DNA of 64,000 nt. It comes from Arcticimaribacter sp002477625. GTDB lineage: Bacteria > Bacteroidota > Bacteroidia > Flavobacteriales > Flavobacteriaceae. The translations under genes were made by a program, and so were the position numbers. Within the stretch, counting starts at the first letter, position 1; the number at the start of each line of letters is the position of its first letter. The notes beneath the pieces are model-generated. The model saw nothing but the letters and a program-made list of their open reading frames with translations. It made no database searches and was not told where the DNA came from. Of the stretch, positions 34,685-42,663 are shown in pieces. The DNA lies in NCBI GenBank assembly GCA_943846665.1, contig OX044358.1, positions 1,736,001 through 1,800,000 on the forward strand, given 5' to 3'.

Positions 34685-35290
34685 ATGGCAAGATATACCG
34701 GTCCAAAAACTAAAATCGCAAGAAAATTTGGGGAACCAATTTTCGGCGCTGACAAATCGTTTGAAAAACGTAACTATCCTCCAGGACAACACGGGAATAC
34801 CCGTCGTCGTGGGAAAAAGTCAGAATATGCTGTCCAACTAATGGAAAAGCAAAAAGCAAAATTTTCTTATGGAATCTTGGAACGTCAGTTCCGTATTCTT
34901 TTTGAACGCGCCAACCGCAGTAAGGGTGTTACCGGTGAAGTTCTTCTTCAGCTTTGTGAGTCTCGTTTAGACAATGTAGTATATCGTTTAGGAATTGCTC
35001 CTACCCGTAGTGCTGCGCGTCAACTTGTTTCTCACCGTCACATTACTGTAAACGGTACTTTAATTAACATCGCTTCTGCACACATCAAGCCAGGAGATGT
35101 AATTGGAGTTCGCGAGAAGTCAAAATCTTTATCAACGATAACACATTCATTAGAGCGTAACTCTTCTGTATACGAATGGTTGACTTGGAACAATGATACT
35201 CTTGAAGGTACATTTGTTTCTACACCTCTTCGCCTTCAAATTCCTGAGAACATCAAGGAACAATTGATCGTAGAATTATACTCTAAATAA
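34685..35290 (+). CDS. rpsD: 30S ribosomal protein S4
   Basis: 201 residues, normal length. Primary 16S-binding protein that nucleates 30S assembly. MARYTGPKTKIARKFGEPIF and the S4 domain CESRLDNVVYRLGIAPTRSA, then ARQLVSHRHITVNG, are diagnostic. Preceded by a possible structured leader, which would fit autoregulation by S4. Confidence 0.98.
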   Translation: MARYTGPKTKIARKFGEPIFGADKSFEKRNYPPGQHGNTRRRGKKSEYAVQLMEKQKAKFSYGILERQFRILFERANRSKGVTGEVLLQLCESRLDNVVYRLGIAPTRSAARQLVSHRHITVNGTLINIASAHIKPGDVIGVREKSKSLSTITHSLERNSSVYEWLTWNNDTLEGTFVSTPLRLQIPENIKEQLIVELYSK

Positions 35291-35311
35291 TAACCACTAA
35301 AGTTTATACTT

Positions 35312-36304
35312 ATGGCTATACTAAATTTTCAAAAACCCGATAAAGTAATCATGATCGATTCTTCAGAATTCGAAGGTAAATTCGAATTCCGTCCTCTTGA
35401 ACCAGGATATGGATTGACCATTGGTAACGCTTTGCGAAGAGTATTACTCTCTTCTCTAGAAGGGTTTGCTATTACTTCTGTTAAAATTGATAACATCGAC
35501 CACGAATTCTCTACCATCCCAGGAATAGTAGAAGATGTAACCGAAATTATTCTCAACCTTAAGCAAGTTCGTTTCAAACGTCAAATCGAAGATTTGGATC
35601 ACGAAAAAGTAACGATTGCTATAGGAGGTCAAGACCAACTTAAAGCCGCTGATTTCCAGAAATTCATTTCAGGTTTTCAGGTCTTAAACCCAGACCACGT
35701 AATCTGTAACTTAGAGAAAAGTGTTCAATTGAACATGGAACTTACGATTGAAAAAGGTCGTGGTTATGTTCCAGCTGAAGAGAATAAAAAATCGAATGCA
35801 GAACTAGGTACAATTGCTATCGACTCGATCTACACTCCAGTGAAGAATGTAAAATTCAGCATTGAAAACTATCGTGTTGAACAAAAAACAGATTACGAAA
35901 AATTAGTTTTCGAAATCCTAACGGACGGTTCTATTCATCCAAAAGATGCATTAACGGAAGCAGCTAAAACATTGATTCACCACTTCATGCTATTCTCTGA
36001 TGAGCGTATCACCTTAGAAGCTGATGAAATTGCACAAGCTGAAACCTATGACGAAGAATCATTACACATGCGTCAGTTGTTGAAAACAAAATTAATCGAC
36101 ATGGACCTATCAGTTCGTGCATTGAATTGTTTGAAAGCTGCAGAAGTAGATACACTAGGAGATTTAGTGTCCTATAACAAAAATGACTTGATGAAGTTCA
36201 GAAACTTCGGTAAGAAATCTCTTACTGAATTAGATGAGCTCGTAGCTCTTAAGGGCCTTACCTTCGGTATGAACCTTGCGAAGTACAAATTAGATAAAGA
36301 CTAA
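35312..36304 (+). CDS. rpoA: DNA-directed RNA polymerase alpha subunit
   Basis: 330 residues, normal length. Dimerises to scaffold RNA polymerase. N-terminal domain with FRPLEPGYGLTIGNALRRVL and SSLEGFAITSVKIDNIDHEF; the C-terminal domain (from about residue 255) has LNCLKAAEVDTLGDLVSYNK and the helix-hairpin-helix FGKKSLTELDELV, used for contacts with activators and UP elements. Lies between rpsD and rplQ as usual. Confidence 0.98.
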   Translation: MAILNFQKPDKVIMIDSSEFEGKFEFRPLEPGYGLTIGNALRRVLLSSLEGFAITSVKIDNIDHEFSTIPGIVEDVTEIILNLKQVRFKRQIEDLDHEKVTIAIGGQDQLKAADFQKFISGFQVLNPDHVICNLEKSVQLNMELTIEKGRGYVPAEENKKSNAELGTIAIDSIYTPVKNVKFSIENYRVEQKTDYEKLVFEILTDGSIHPKDALTEAAKTLIHHFMLFSDERITLEADEIAQAETYDEESLHMRQLLKTKLIDMDLSVRALNCLKAAEVDTLGDLVSYNKNDLMKFRNFGKKSLTELDELVALKGLTFGMNLAKYKLDKD

Positions 36305-36327
36305 CCGACATTTTTATATAAAGTAAA

Positions 36328-36837
36328 ATGAGACACGGAAAAAAAGTAATGCATTTAGGGAGAAAAACTGCCCATCGTAAGTCTATGCTCGCCAATATGG
36401 CCTGTTCATTAATTGAACACAAAAGAATCAATACTACGGTAACAAAAGCGAAAGCTTTAAAACAATTTATCGAGCCCTTGGTTACAAAATCAAAAGATGA
36501 TACTACGCACAATCGTAGAACCACTTTCAGATACCTAAGAAGTAAAGATGCCGTTTCTATGTTGTTCCGCGACGTGGCTCCAAAAGTTGGTGACCGTCCA
36601 GGAGGATATACACGCATCATCAAATTAGGAAATCGTTTAGGAGATAACGCTGATATGGCCATGATCGAATTGGTTGATTTCAACGAGGTATACTCAAACA
36701 AGGAAGAAACTACTAAGAAAACAACACGTAGAAGTAGAGCTAAAAAGCCTACTGCTGATGCTCCTGTAGCTGCAGCTGCTACCGTAGTAACCGAAACTCC
36801 TGATGCTCCTGCAGCAGAAGAGAAAAGTGAAGAGTAG
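36328..36837 (+). CDS. rplQ: 50S ribosomal protein L17 with acidic Ala/Glu-rich tail
   Basis: 169 residues. The first ~120 residues are normal L17 (MRHGKKVMHLGRKTAHRKSM, RPGGYTRIIKLGNRLGDNAD). The last ~45 form a low-complexity extension: a basic stretch (KKTTRRSRAKK) and then an Ala/Pro/Thr/Glu-rich tail ending AEEKSEE. Extended L17 occurs in other Bacteroidota as far as I know. Last gene of the alpha operon, followed after 26 bases by a strong hairpin. Confidence 0.96.
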   Translation: MRHGKKVMHLGRKTAHRKSMLANMACSLIEHKRINTTVTKAKALKQFIEPLVTKSKDDTTHNRRTTFRYLRSKDAVSMLFRDVAPKVGDRPGGYTRIIKLGNRLGDNADMAMIELVDFNEVYSNKEETTKKTTRRSRAKKPTADAPVAAAATVVTETPDAPAAEEKSEE

Positions 36838-36863
36838 ATGTGTTGATAATTACTAATTATTTC

Positions 36864-36892
36864 AAAGGATAAACAGTTACTGTTTATCCTTT
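36864..36892 (+). terminator. Terminator of the ribosomal cluster
   Basis: Perfect 13-bp stem AAAGGATAAACAG / CTGTTTATCCTTT with a 3-base loop TTA, followed by a T-run. It lies 27 bases after the rplQ stop and 35 bases before the carA start. Confidence 0.9.
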
Positions 36893-36926
36893 TTTTATGT
36901 TTATTTGTAAAAAATTTTGACCCTTT

Positions 36927-38021
36927 ATGAAGTATCAAAAAAGAAATGAAGCTATTGTATTATTAGCAGACGGAACTACTTTTTTCGGAAAGTCAATTGG
37001 AATTGAAGGAAGTGCTTTTGGTGAAATTTGTTTTAATACAGGGATGACAGGTTACCAAGAAATATTCACTGACCCCTCGTACTTTGGTCAATTGATGGTA
37101 ACGGCAAACGCACACATCGGGAACTACGGGACTACGCCCGTAGATAACCAATCCGAAACCATTAAAATTGCAGGTTTAATCTGTAAAAACTTTAGTTTTC
37201 AACACACACGGCCTATAGGCACACAAGATCTTTTGGATTACTTCAAAACTCAGAATGTTGTGGCGATATCCGATGTCGATACACGGGCCTTGGTTCGTTA
37301 CATTCGAGACAACGGAGCCATGAATGCAGTTGTGACTACAGAAGTCGATCGAATCGAAGAGTTGACAAAACAACTAGCAGCCCAGCCTTCTATGGTTAGT
37401 TTGGAATTGGCATCTAAAGTTTCTACTAAGGAACCCTACTTTTACGGGAATCCAGACGCAACCTATAAAGTTGCTGCAGTAGATTTAGGCGTCAAGAAAA
37501 GTATTTTAGACAATCTTGTTTCACAAGATGTATACGTCAAAGTATTTCCTTATGATGCTACTTTTGAAGCATTAGAATCATGGAATCCAGATGGTTATTT
37601 CCTTTCCAACGGTCCCGGAGACCCAGAGCCCTTGGTTCATGCTCAAACGCTTGCAAAAGAAATCATTGAGCGCGATTTACCCTTGTTTGGAATCTGCTTA
37701 GGCCATCAAGTCATTGCAATAGCCAATGGTATATCAACCTTTAAGATGTTCAACGGACATCGTGGAATAAATCATCCCGTACTCAATATTGAAGCGGGTA
37801 AAGGCGAAATCACTTCGCAAAACCACGGTTTTGCAGTTAATAGAGAAGAGGCAGAACAACATCCCAATGTCGAGATTTCTCACGTACATTTGAACGATAA
37901 GACGGTAGCGGGACTTAAAATGAATAATAAGAAATGCTTTTCGGTACAATATCACCCCGAAGCATCTCCAGGACCTAACGATTCTAATTATTTATTCAGT
38001 AATTTTGTCAAAAATTTTTAA
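36927..38021 (+). CDS. carA: Carbamoyl-phosphate synthase small (glutaminase) subunit
   Basis: 364 residues, normal length. Hydrolyses glutamine to supply ammonia to CarB for arginine and pyrimidine synthesis. The class I amidotransferase nucleophile elbow GICLGHQ has Cys near residue 256, and QYHPEASPGPND near residue 340 holds the catalytic His and Glu. The N-terminal CarA domain starts ADGTTFFGKSIGIEG. carB is not in the window. eno follows after 19 bases, so the two may be co-transcribed. No exact TAnnTTTG box was found between the terminator and the start. Confidence 0.96.
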   Translation: MKYQKRNEAIVLLADGTTFFGKSIGIEGSAFGEICFNTGMTGYQEIFTDPSYFGQLMVTANAHIGNYGTTPVDNQSETIKIAGLICKNFSFQHTRPIGTQDLLDYFKTQNVVAISDVDTRALVRYIRDNGAMNAVVTTEVDRIEELTKQLAAQPSMVSLELASKVSTKEPYFYGNPDATYKVAAVDLGVKKSILDNLVSQDVYVKVFPYDATFEALESWNPDGYFLSNGPGDPEPLVHAQTLAKEIIERDLPLFGICLGHQVIAIANGISTFKMFNGHRGINHPVLNIEAGKGEITSQNHGFAVNREEAEQHPNVEISHVHLNDKTVAGLKMNNKKCFSVQYHPEASPGPNDSNYLFSNFVKNF

Positions 38022-38040
38022 ATCAAAAACCTTATAAATT

Positions 38041-39327
38041 ATGAGTATCATTATCAGAGTACATGCAAGACAAATCCTTGATTCTAGAGGAAACCCAACT
38101 GTTGAAGTTGATGTGGTTACAGAGAACGGAATTTTAGGAAGAGCAGCTGTGCCTTCAGGAGCATCAACAGGTGAGCACGAAGCAGTTGAATTGCGTGATG
38201 GGGGTTCTGATTTTATGGGGAAAGGTGTACTCAAGGCAATAGAGAACGTCAACCTTACTATTGCTGAACATTTATTGGGTACTTCTATTTTTGAGCAAAA
38301 TAAAATTGATCAAATGATGATCGATTTAGACGGTACGCCAAATAAATCGAAACTCGGAGCAAATGCTATTTTAGGCGTTTCTTTAGCAGTTGCCAAAGCA
38401 GCAGCAAACGAATTGGGTATGCCACTATACCGCTATATTGGTGGGGTAAGTGCCAATACACTTCCCGTACCCATGATGAATATCATCAATGGAGGTTCGC
38501 ATTCCGATGCCCCCATTGCTTTTCAAGAATTTATGGTAATGCCCGTTATGGCAGAAAGTTTTTCTCACGCCATGCAAATGGGAACGGAGATATTCCACCA
38601 CCTAAAAAAAGTATTACACGACCGTGGTTTGAGTACAGCTGTTGGAGATGAAGGTGGTTTTGCGCCAACCTTAGACGGTACTGAAGATGCACTAGAAACA
38701 ATCATCAAAGCGATTGGAAACGCAGGTTATACTGCTGGAAAAGACGTTATGATCGCATTGGATTGTGCAGCAGCAGAATTTTACGAAAACGGAGTATACG
38801 ATTATACCCTTTTTGAAGGTGATAAAGGAGTTAAAAGAACTTCAGAAGAACAAGCGAGCTATTTAGCAGAATTGAGTTCACAATATCCGATCATCTCTAT
38901 TGAAGATGGTATGGATGAAAACGATTGGGCAGGATGGAAATCACTTACCGAAAAAGTAGGCGATAAGGTTCAGTTGGTTGGAGATGATTTATTTGTAACC
39001 AATGTAGAGCGTTTGTCTAAAGGAATCAAAGAATCGATTGCAAATTCTATTTTGATTAAAGTAAATCAAATTGGAACATTAACGGAAACAATTGCAGCTG
39101 TTAATATGGCGCACAATGCTGGATACACTTCAGTGATGTCGCATCGTTCAGGTGAAACAGAAGACAACACCATTGCCGATTTAGCAGTGGCATTGAATAC
39201 CGGTCAGATCAAGACAGGTTCGGCTTCACGAAGCGACCGTATGGCTAAATACAATCAGTTATTACGCATCGAAGAAGAATTAGGTCAAGTAGCTTATTTC
39301 CCAAAAAGAAATGCCTTTAAAATCTAA
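38041..39327 (+). CDS. eno: Enolase
   Basis: 428 residues, normal length. Converts 2-phosphoglycerate to phosphoenolpyruvate in glycolysis. HARQILDSRGNPTVEVDVVT at the N-terminus, the catalytic-loop region VPSGASTGEHEAVEL, GDEGGFAPTL, and the signature LIKVNQIGTLTETI with SVMSHRSGETEDNTIAD are all intact. Co-directional with carA and followed by a terminator. Confidence 0.98.
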   Translation: MSIIIRVHARQILDSRGNPTVEVDVVTENGILGRAAVPSGASTGEHEAVELRDGGSDFMGKGVLKAIENVNLTIAEHLLGTSIFEQNKIDQMMIDLDGTPNKSKLGANAILGVSLAVAKAAANELGMPLYRYIGGVSANTLPVPMMNIINGGSHSDAPIAFQEFMVMPVMAESFSHAMQMGTEIFHHLKKVLHDRGLSTAVGDEGGFAPTLDGTEDALETIIKAIGNAGYTAGKDVMIALDCAAAEFYENGVYDYTLFEGDKGVKRTSEEQASYLAELSSQYPIISIEDGMDENDWAGWKSLTEKVGDKVQLVGDDLFVTNVERLSKGIKESIANSILIKVNQIGTLTETIAAVNMAHNAGYTSVMSHRSGETEDNTIADLAVALNTGQIKTGSASRSDRMAKYNQLLRIEEELGQVAYFPKRNAFKI

Positions 39328-39348
39328 TTTTTAAAGTTAAGGAATATT

Positions 39349-39371
39349 AAAAGGGGCTTTATGCCCCTTTT
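39349..39371 (+). terminator. Terminator after eno
   Basis: A 9-bp stem AAAAGGGGC / GCCCCTTTT with loop TTTAT, followed by more T residues, 21 bases after the eno stop codon. Confidence 0.88.
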
Positions 39372-39399
39372 TTTATTTTAAAAATCCCTTAAAAATCCT

Positions 39400-39407
39400 T
39401 AGATTTG
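39400..39407 (+). promoter_or_regulatory. -7 promoter box of gltA (TAGATTTG)
   Basis: Exact TAnnTTTG match 23 bases before the gltA ATG, between the eno terminator and gltA. The -33 position holds only a T-rich stretch. Confidence 0.55.
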
Positions 39408-39430
39408 CAACCTTCTAAACAAGCAATACC

Positions 39431-40714
39431 ATGGAAAAATCTGTAAAACTTACCTATAAAAACGAAACTTTTGAATTCCCTTTAGTTGGTGGAACCGAAA
39501 ATGAATTGGGTATAGACATTAAGACCCTCAGATCTTTAACAGGCTTGGTGACTTTAGACCCTGGGTTTAAGAATTCTGGATCTTGTAAGAGTGCAGTGAC
39601 TTTTTTGGATGGCGAAAAAGGGATTTTGAAGTACAGAGGATATGATATTGAAGACCTTGCCAATGGTGCTAATTTTCTTGAAGTAGCTTACTTATTGATT
39701 TTCGGAGAACTTCCAACGGCTTCTCAATTAGATAAATTTCAGGCAGATATTAACGAAGAAGCTATTGTTGATGAAGATTTAAAAATGATCTTAAAGAGTT
39801 TTCCAAAGACCGCCCACCCGATGGGAATCTTAGCCTCTTTAACTTCTGCTTTAACCGCTTTCAACCCTTCATCGGTTGATGTAGATTCTGAAGAAGAAAT
39901 GTATGCTGCTATTGTAACCATTCTTGCTAAATTTCCAGTTTTAGTTGCTTGGGCACAAAGAAAAGTCAAAGGCCTTCCCTTGAATTACAACGATAGTAGC
40001 TTGTCTTATATCGACAATGTTGCTCAAATGATGTTTAGAAAACCCAATGTAGCCTATACTGCCAGCCCGATTGTTACGGCAGCTTTAAATAAATTATTAA
40101 TCCTACATGCAGATCACGAACAAAACTGTTCTACCTCTACTGTTCGTATTGTAGGATCTTCGCATGCTGGTTTATTCGCTTCAATTTCTGCAGGAATTTC
40201 TGCCCTATGGGGCCCGCTTCACGGGGGAGCCAATCAGGCGGTTATTGAAATGCTCGAAGCCATCAAAGCGGATGGTGGGGATACCAAGAAATTCATGGCG
40301 AAAGCAAAAGACAAAAATGATCCTTTCCGCCTCATGGGCTTTGGACATCGCGTCTATAAAAACTTTGATCCACGTGCAAAAATCATCAAGGTTGCTGCTG
40401 ATGAAGTTCTAAACGAACTCGGAATAGTGGATCCTATTCTTGATATCGCTAAAGGTTTGGAACAAGAAGCACTTTCTGACCCGTATTTTGTAGATCGCAA
40501 ATTATACCCCAATGTAGATTTTTACTCCGGGATCATCTACCGGGCTTTAGGAATTCCTACCGAAATGTTTACCGTAATGTTTGCATTAGGACGCCTACCG
40601 GGATGGATTGCTCAATGGCGCGAAATGAGAACGAATAACGAGCCTATCGGTCGTCCGAGACAAATATACACGGGTGCAACAAATAAAGTCTTTATATCCG
40701 CTGAAAACAGGTAA
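39431..40714 (+). CDS. gltA: Citrate synthase
   Basis: 427 residues, the length of type II (hexameric) bacterial citrate synthases. Condenses acetyl-CoA and oxaloacetate at the entry of the TCA cycle. The catalytic regions are present: ADHEQNCSTSTVR near residue 223, GPLHGGANQAVIEML near residue 260, FGHRVYKNFDPRAKI with the active His near residue 305, and DFYSGIIYRALGIP with the catalytic Asp. Monocistronic between a promoter box and the convergent DUF2867 gene. Confidence 0.97.
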   Translation: MEKSVKLTYKNETFEFPLVGGTENELGIDIKTLRSLTGLVTLDPGFKNSGSCKSAVTFLDGEKGILKYRGYDIEDLANGANFLEVAYLLIFGELPTASQLDKFQADINEEAIVDEDLKMILKSFPKTAHPMGILASLTSALTAFNPSSVDVDSEEEMYAAIVTILAKFPVLVAWAQRKVKGLPLNYNDSSLSYIDNVAQMMFRKPNVAYTASPIVTAALNKLLILHADHEQNCSTSTVRIVGSSHAGLFASISAGISALWGPLHGGANQAVIEMLEAIKADGGDTKKFMAKAKDKNDPFRLMGFGHRVYKNFDPRAKIIKVAADEVLNELGIVDPILDIAKGLEQEALSDPYFVDRKLYPNVDFYSGIIYRALGIPTEMFTVMFALGRLPGWIAQWREMRTNNEPIGRPRQIYTGATNKVFISAENR

Positions 40715-40725
40715 GAGACTATCTT

Positions 40726-42150
40726 CTATCGTTTGCGCGCAATATTGCGGATCATGCCTTTGAATAAAAAGAAGTGTAAGGGTACAATGCTGTACCAGTA
40801 AAGTCTACCCCAAAGCCCGCGTGGACGAAAGGTTGCTGTTTGGTATAAGGTGTCGCCTTCAATTTTAAACTCCAACCAAGCTTCTCCTGGCAATTTCATT
40901 TCTGCGTAAAGCAAAAGGCGTTGTTCTTTTTTATCAGCCAATAAGACGCGCCAAAAGTCTAGGGAGTCACCCGTAAAAATTTTATCGGGATGGGTACGGC
41001 CTCTGCGCAATCCAACACCTCCGATTAATTGATCTAAATATCCGCGTAGCTTCCAAAGCCAATTGGCATAATACCACCCTTGATCGCCACCAATTTTCCA
41101 AAGCGAATTGAGCGTTTGTTCTGGGTCAATACCTTCGAGCTTTTTTTCATCCTTGAGGATTCCATATTTGGGAACCTGAATGTACTTTTTAAGATCTTTG
41201 GGCAAACTTCCACTGACCATACTGTCTTTCCAACTGCTCATTACCGAATTCTGTTCGATTTTAATGAAGGCCATTTCAATCGCTTCTACATACGTATACG
41301 GTTTGATGTTTAGGAGTGTTTGCAGGCGGGTGTCATTGGCTACAACTTCCATTTTCATACTGCTGACCAATTGTACGGCAAGGGGGTAGGAGGTAGACGT
41401 TACGAAGTGAAGCCAATACGAAGAAAGTCGGGGTGTCATGATCGGAATGATCCATATCCAATTTTTAAACCCTCGGGTCTTCGCGTAAAGGCGTAGCATT
41501 TCTTTATAGGTCAATACATTGGGCCCTCCGATATCAAAGGCATCATTCATGCATTTTGGATGGAGCAATACACCCATTAAAAATTCCACGACACTTCTAA
41601 TGGCAATGGGCTGTGATTTTGTCCGTACCCATTTTGGCGTAATCATAAAGGGTAGTTTTTCGCATAAATCCCGGATAATTTCAAAAGATGCACTTCCCGA
41701 ACCAACAATAATACCAGCCCTCAGTACTGTGAGGTTAAAAGTTGCATCCTCTAATATTTGTTCTACATTCTTTCTGGAACGAAGGTGTTTGGACAGGTTT
41801 TTATCGTTGACGATCCCGCTTAAATAAATAACTTGCTGCACATTGGTTTTTTGAATCAAAGAACAAAAGTTATGGGCACATCGATTTTCTAATTCTTCAA
41901 AATCTCCTTGAGTTGAAGACATGGAATGCAGTAAATAGTAGGCTGCGTCGACATCGTTTGGAATGGCTTCGGCTTCTGTAATATCAGAAAAATCAATGGT
42001 GATTACTTTAATTCTTTCAAGCAGATCATCGGTTACTGAAAGTCTTTTAGGGTCTCGAACTGCACAAATTACTTCATGTCCAGCATCTAGCAACTGCGGC
42101 AGTAGACGCATGCCGATATAGCCATTGGCACCAGTTAATAAAATTTTCAT
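40726..42150 (-). CDS. NAD(P)-binding short-chain dehydrogenase-like protein with C-terminal DUF2867 domain
   Basis: 474 residues in two parts. Residues 1 to about 290 are an NmrA/extended-SDR Rossmann fold (LLTGANGYIGMRLLPQL, then AAYYLLHSM and VIYLSGIVND). The remainder looks like a DUF2867 domain (GGDQGWYYANWLWKLRGYLD, then RPRGLWGRLYWYSIVPLHFF). The C-terminal domain resembles lipid/polyketide-binding folds by family description; the substrate is unknown. Some related genes lie near photolyases, but none is seen here. It follows the small unknown gene at 42161 by 10 bases, so the two form one unit. Confidence 0.78.
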   Translation of the reverse strand: MKILLTGANGYIGMRLLPQLLDAGHEVICAVRDPKRLSVTDDLLERIKVITIDFSDITEAEAIPNDVDAAYYLLHSMSSTQGDFEELENRCAHNFCSLIQKTNVQQVIYLSGIVNDKNLSKHLRSRKNVEQILEDATFNLTVLRAGIIVGSGSASFEIIRDLCEKLPFMITPKWVRTKSQPIAIRSVVEFLMGVLLHPKCMNDAFDIGGPNVLTYKEMLRLYAKTRGFKNWIWIIPIMTPRLSSYWLHFVTSTSYPLAVQLVSSMKMEVVANDTRLQTLLNIKPYTYVEAIEMAFIKIEQNSVMSSWKDSMVSGSLPKDLKKYIQVPKYGILKDEKKLEGIDPEQTLNSLWKIGGDQGWYYANWLWKLRGYLDQLIGGVGLRRGRTHPDKIFTGDSLDFWRVLLADKKEQRLLLYAEMKLPGEAWLEFKIEGDTLYQTATFRPRGLWGRLYWYSIVPLHFFLFKGMIRNIARKR

Positions 42151-42160
42151 ACAATAGTTT

Positions 42161-42586
42161 TTATAACTCTTCTAGTGGTGTAGGTAATGCGGCGGTTTTT
42201 TGGGTAATCAATTTTTTAAAATATAGATGGGTACTTTTTTCTGTAGCTGCTACTTTAATACAAAACTGGTCTTTGTAAATGGAATATTCTTGGGCTTGGC
42301 CTTTGTAAACTTTTAATTTATAGTAGGGAATTATAAGTCCGTAGGTCTCCAAAAGGCTTTGGAAACGCACAATGATCCCTTTTGGGCGTAATTCAACGCT
42401 ACAACTATTGCTGTTGTTGTCCAATACCAAAAGGTTGTGAACATCAATTGAAGCATGCGTTATCGCAAGTTTAGAAGAACCTATACCGCCTAGCTTCCAG
42501 CGTTCTCTGAGCGATAAAGGTGGACCAACTTCCCGGTCAATTTGTTCTTTTATTTTGCGATCGTTATACGAAACGTTTAAAAGCAT
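42161..42586 (-). CDS. Conserved-looking protein of unknown function, 141 residues
   Basis: I do not recognise the family. The ATG at 42584-42586 (MLLNVSYNDRKIKEQIDREV) is chosen because it is preceded by an AAAGGA sequence. The longer frame from 42661 would extend across the argS promoter box and almost to the argS start. The protein is soluble-looking, with a beta-rich centre (CSVELRPKGIIVRFQSLLE, then YKLKVYKGQAQEYSIYKDQF) suggestive of a PH-like or sensor domain. No signal peptide or membrane span. Upstream partner of the DUF2867 gene. Confidence 0.6.
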   Translation of the reverse strand: MLLNVSYNDRKIKEQIDREVGPPLSLRERWKLGGIGSSKLAITHASIDVHNLLVLDNNSNSCSVELRPKGIIVRFQSLLETYGLIIPYYKLKVYKGQAQEYSIYKDQFCIKVAATEKSTHLYFKKLITQKTAALPTPLEEL

Positions 42587-42642
42587 TTTTTCCTTTAAAT
42601 ATAATGGATATCTATTAGACCTGATAATTTGTACATAATAAT

Positions 42643-42650
42643 TATATTTG
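42643..42650 (+). promoter_or_regulatory. -7 promoter box of argS (TATATTTG)
   Basis: Exact TAnnTTTG match, 13 bases before the argS ATG, implying a very short leader. No -33 box at the standard spacing; a TTTG lies closer, at 42628-42631. Confidence 0.5.
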
Positions 42651-42663
42651 CCGAAATTCATTT

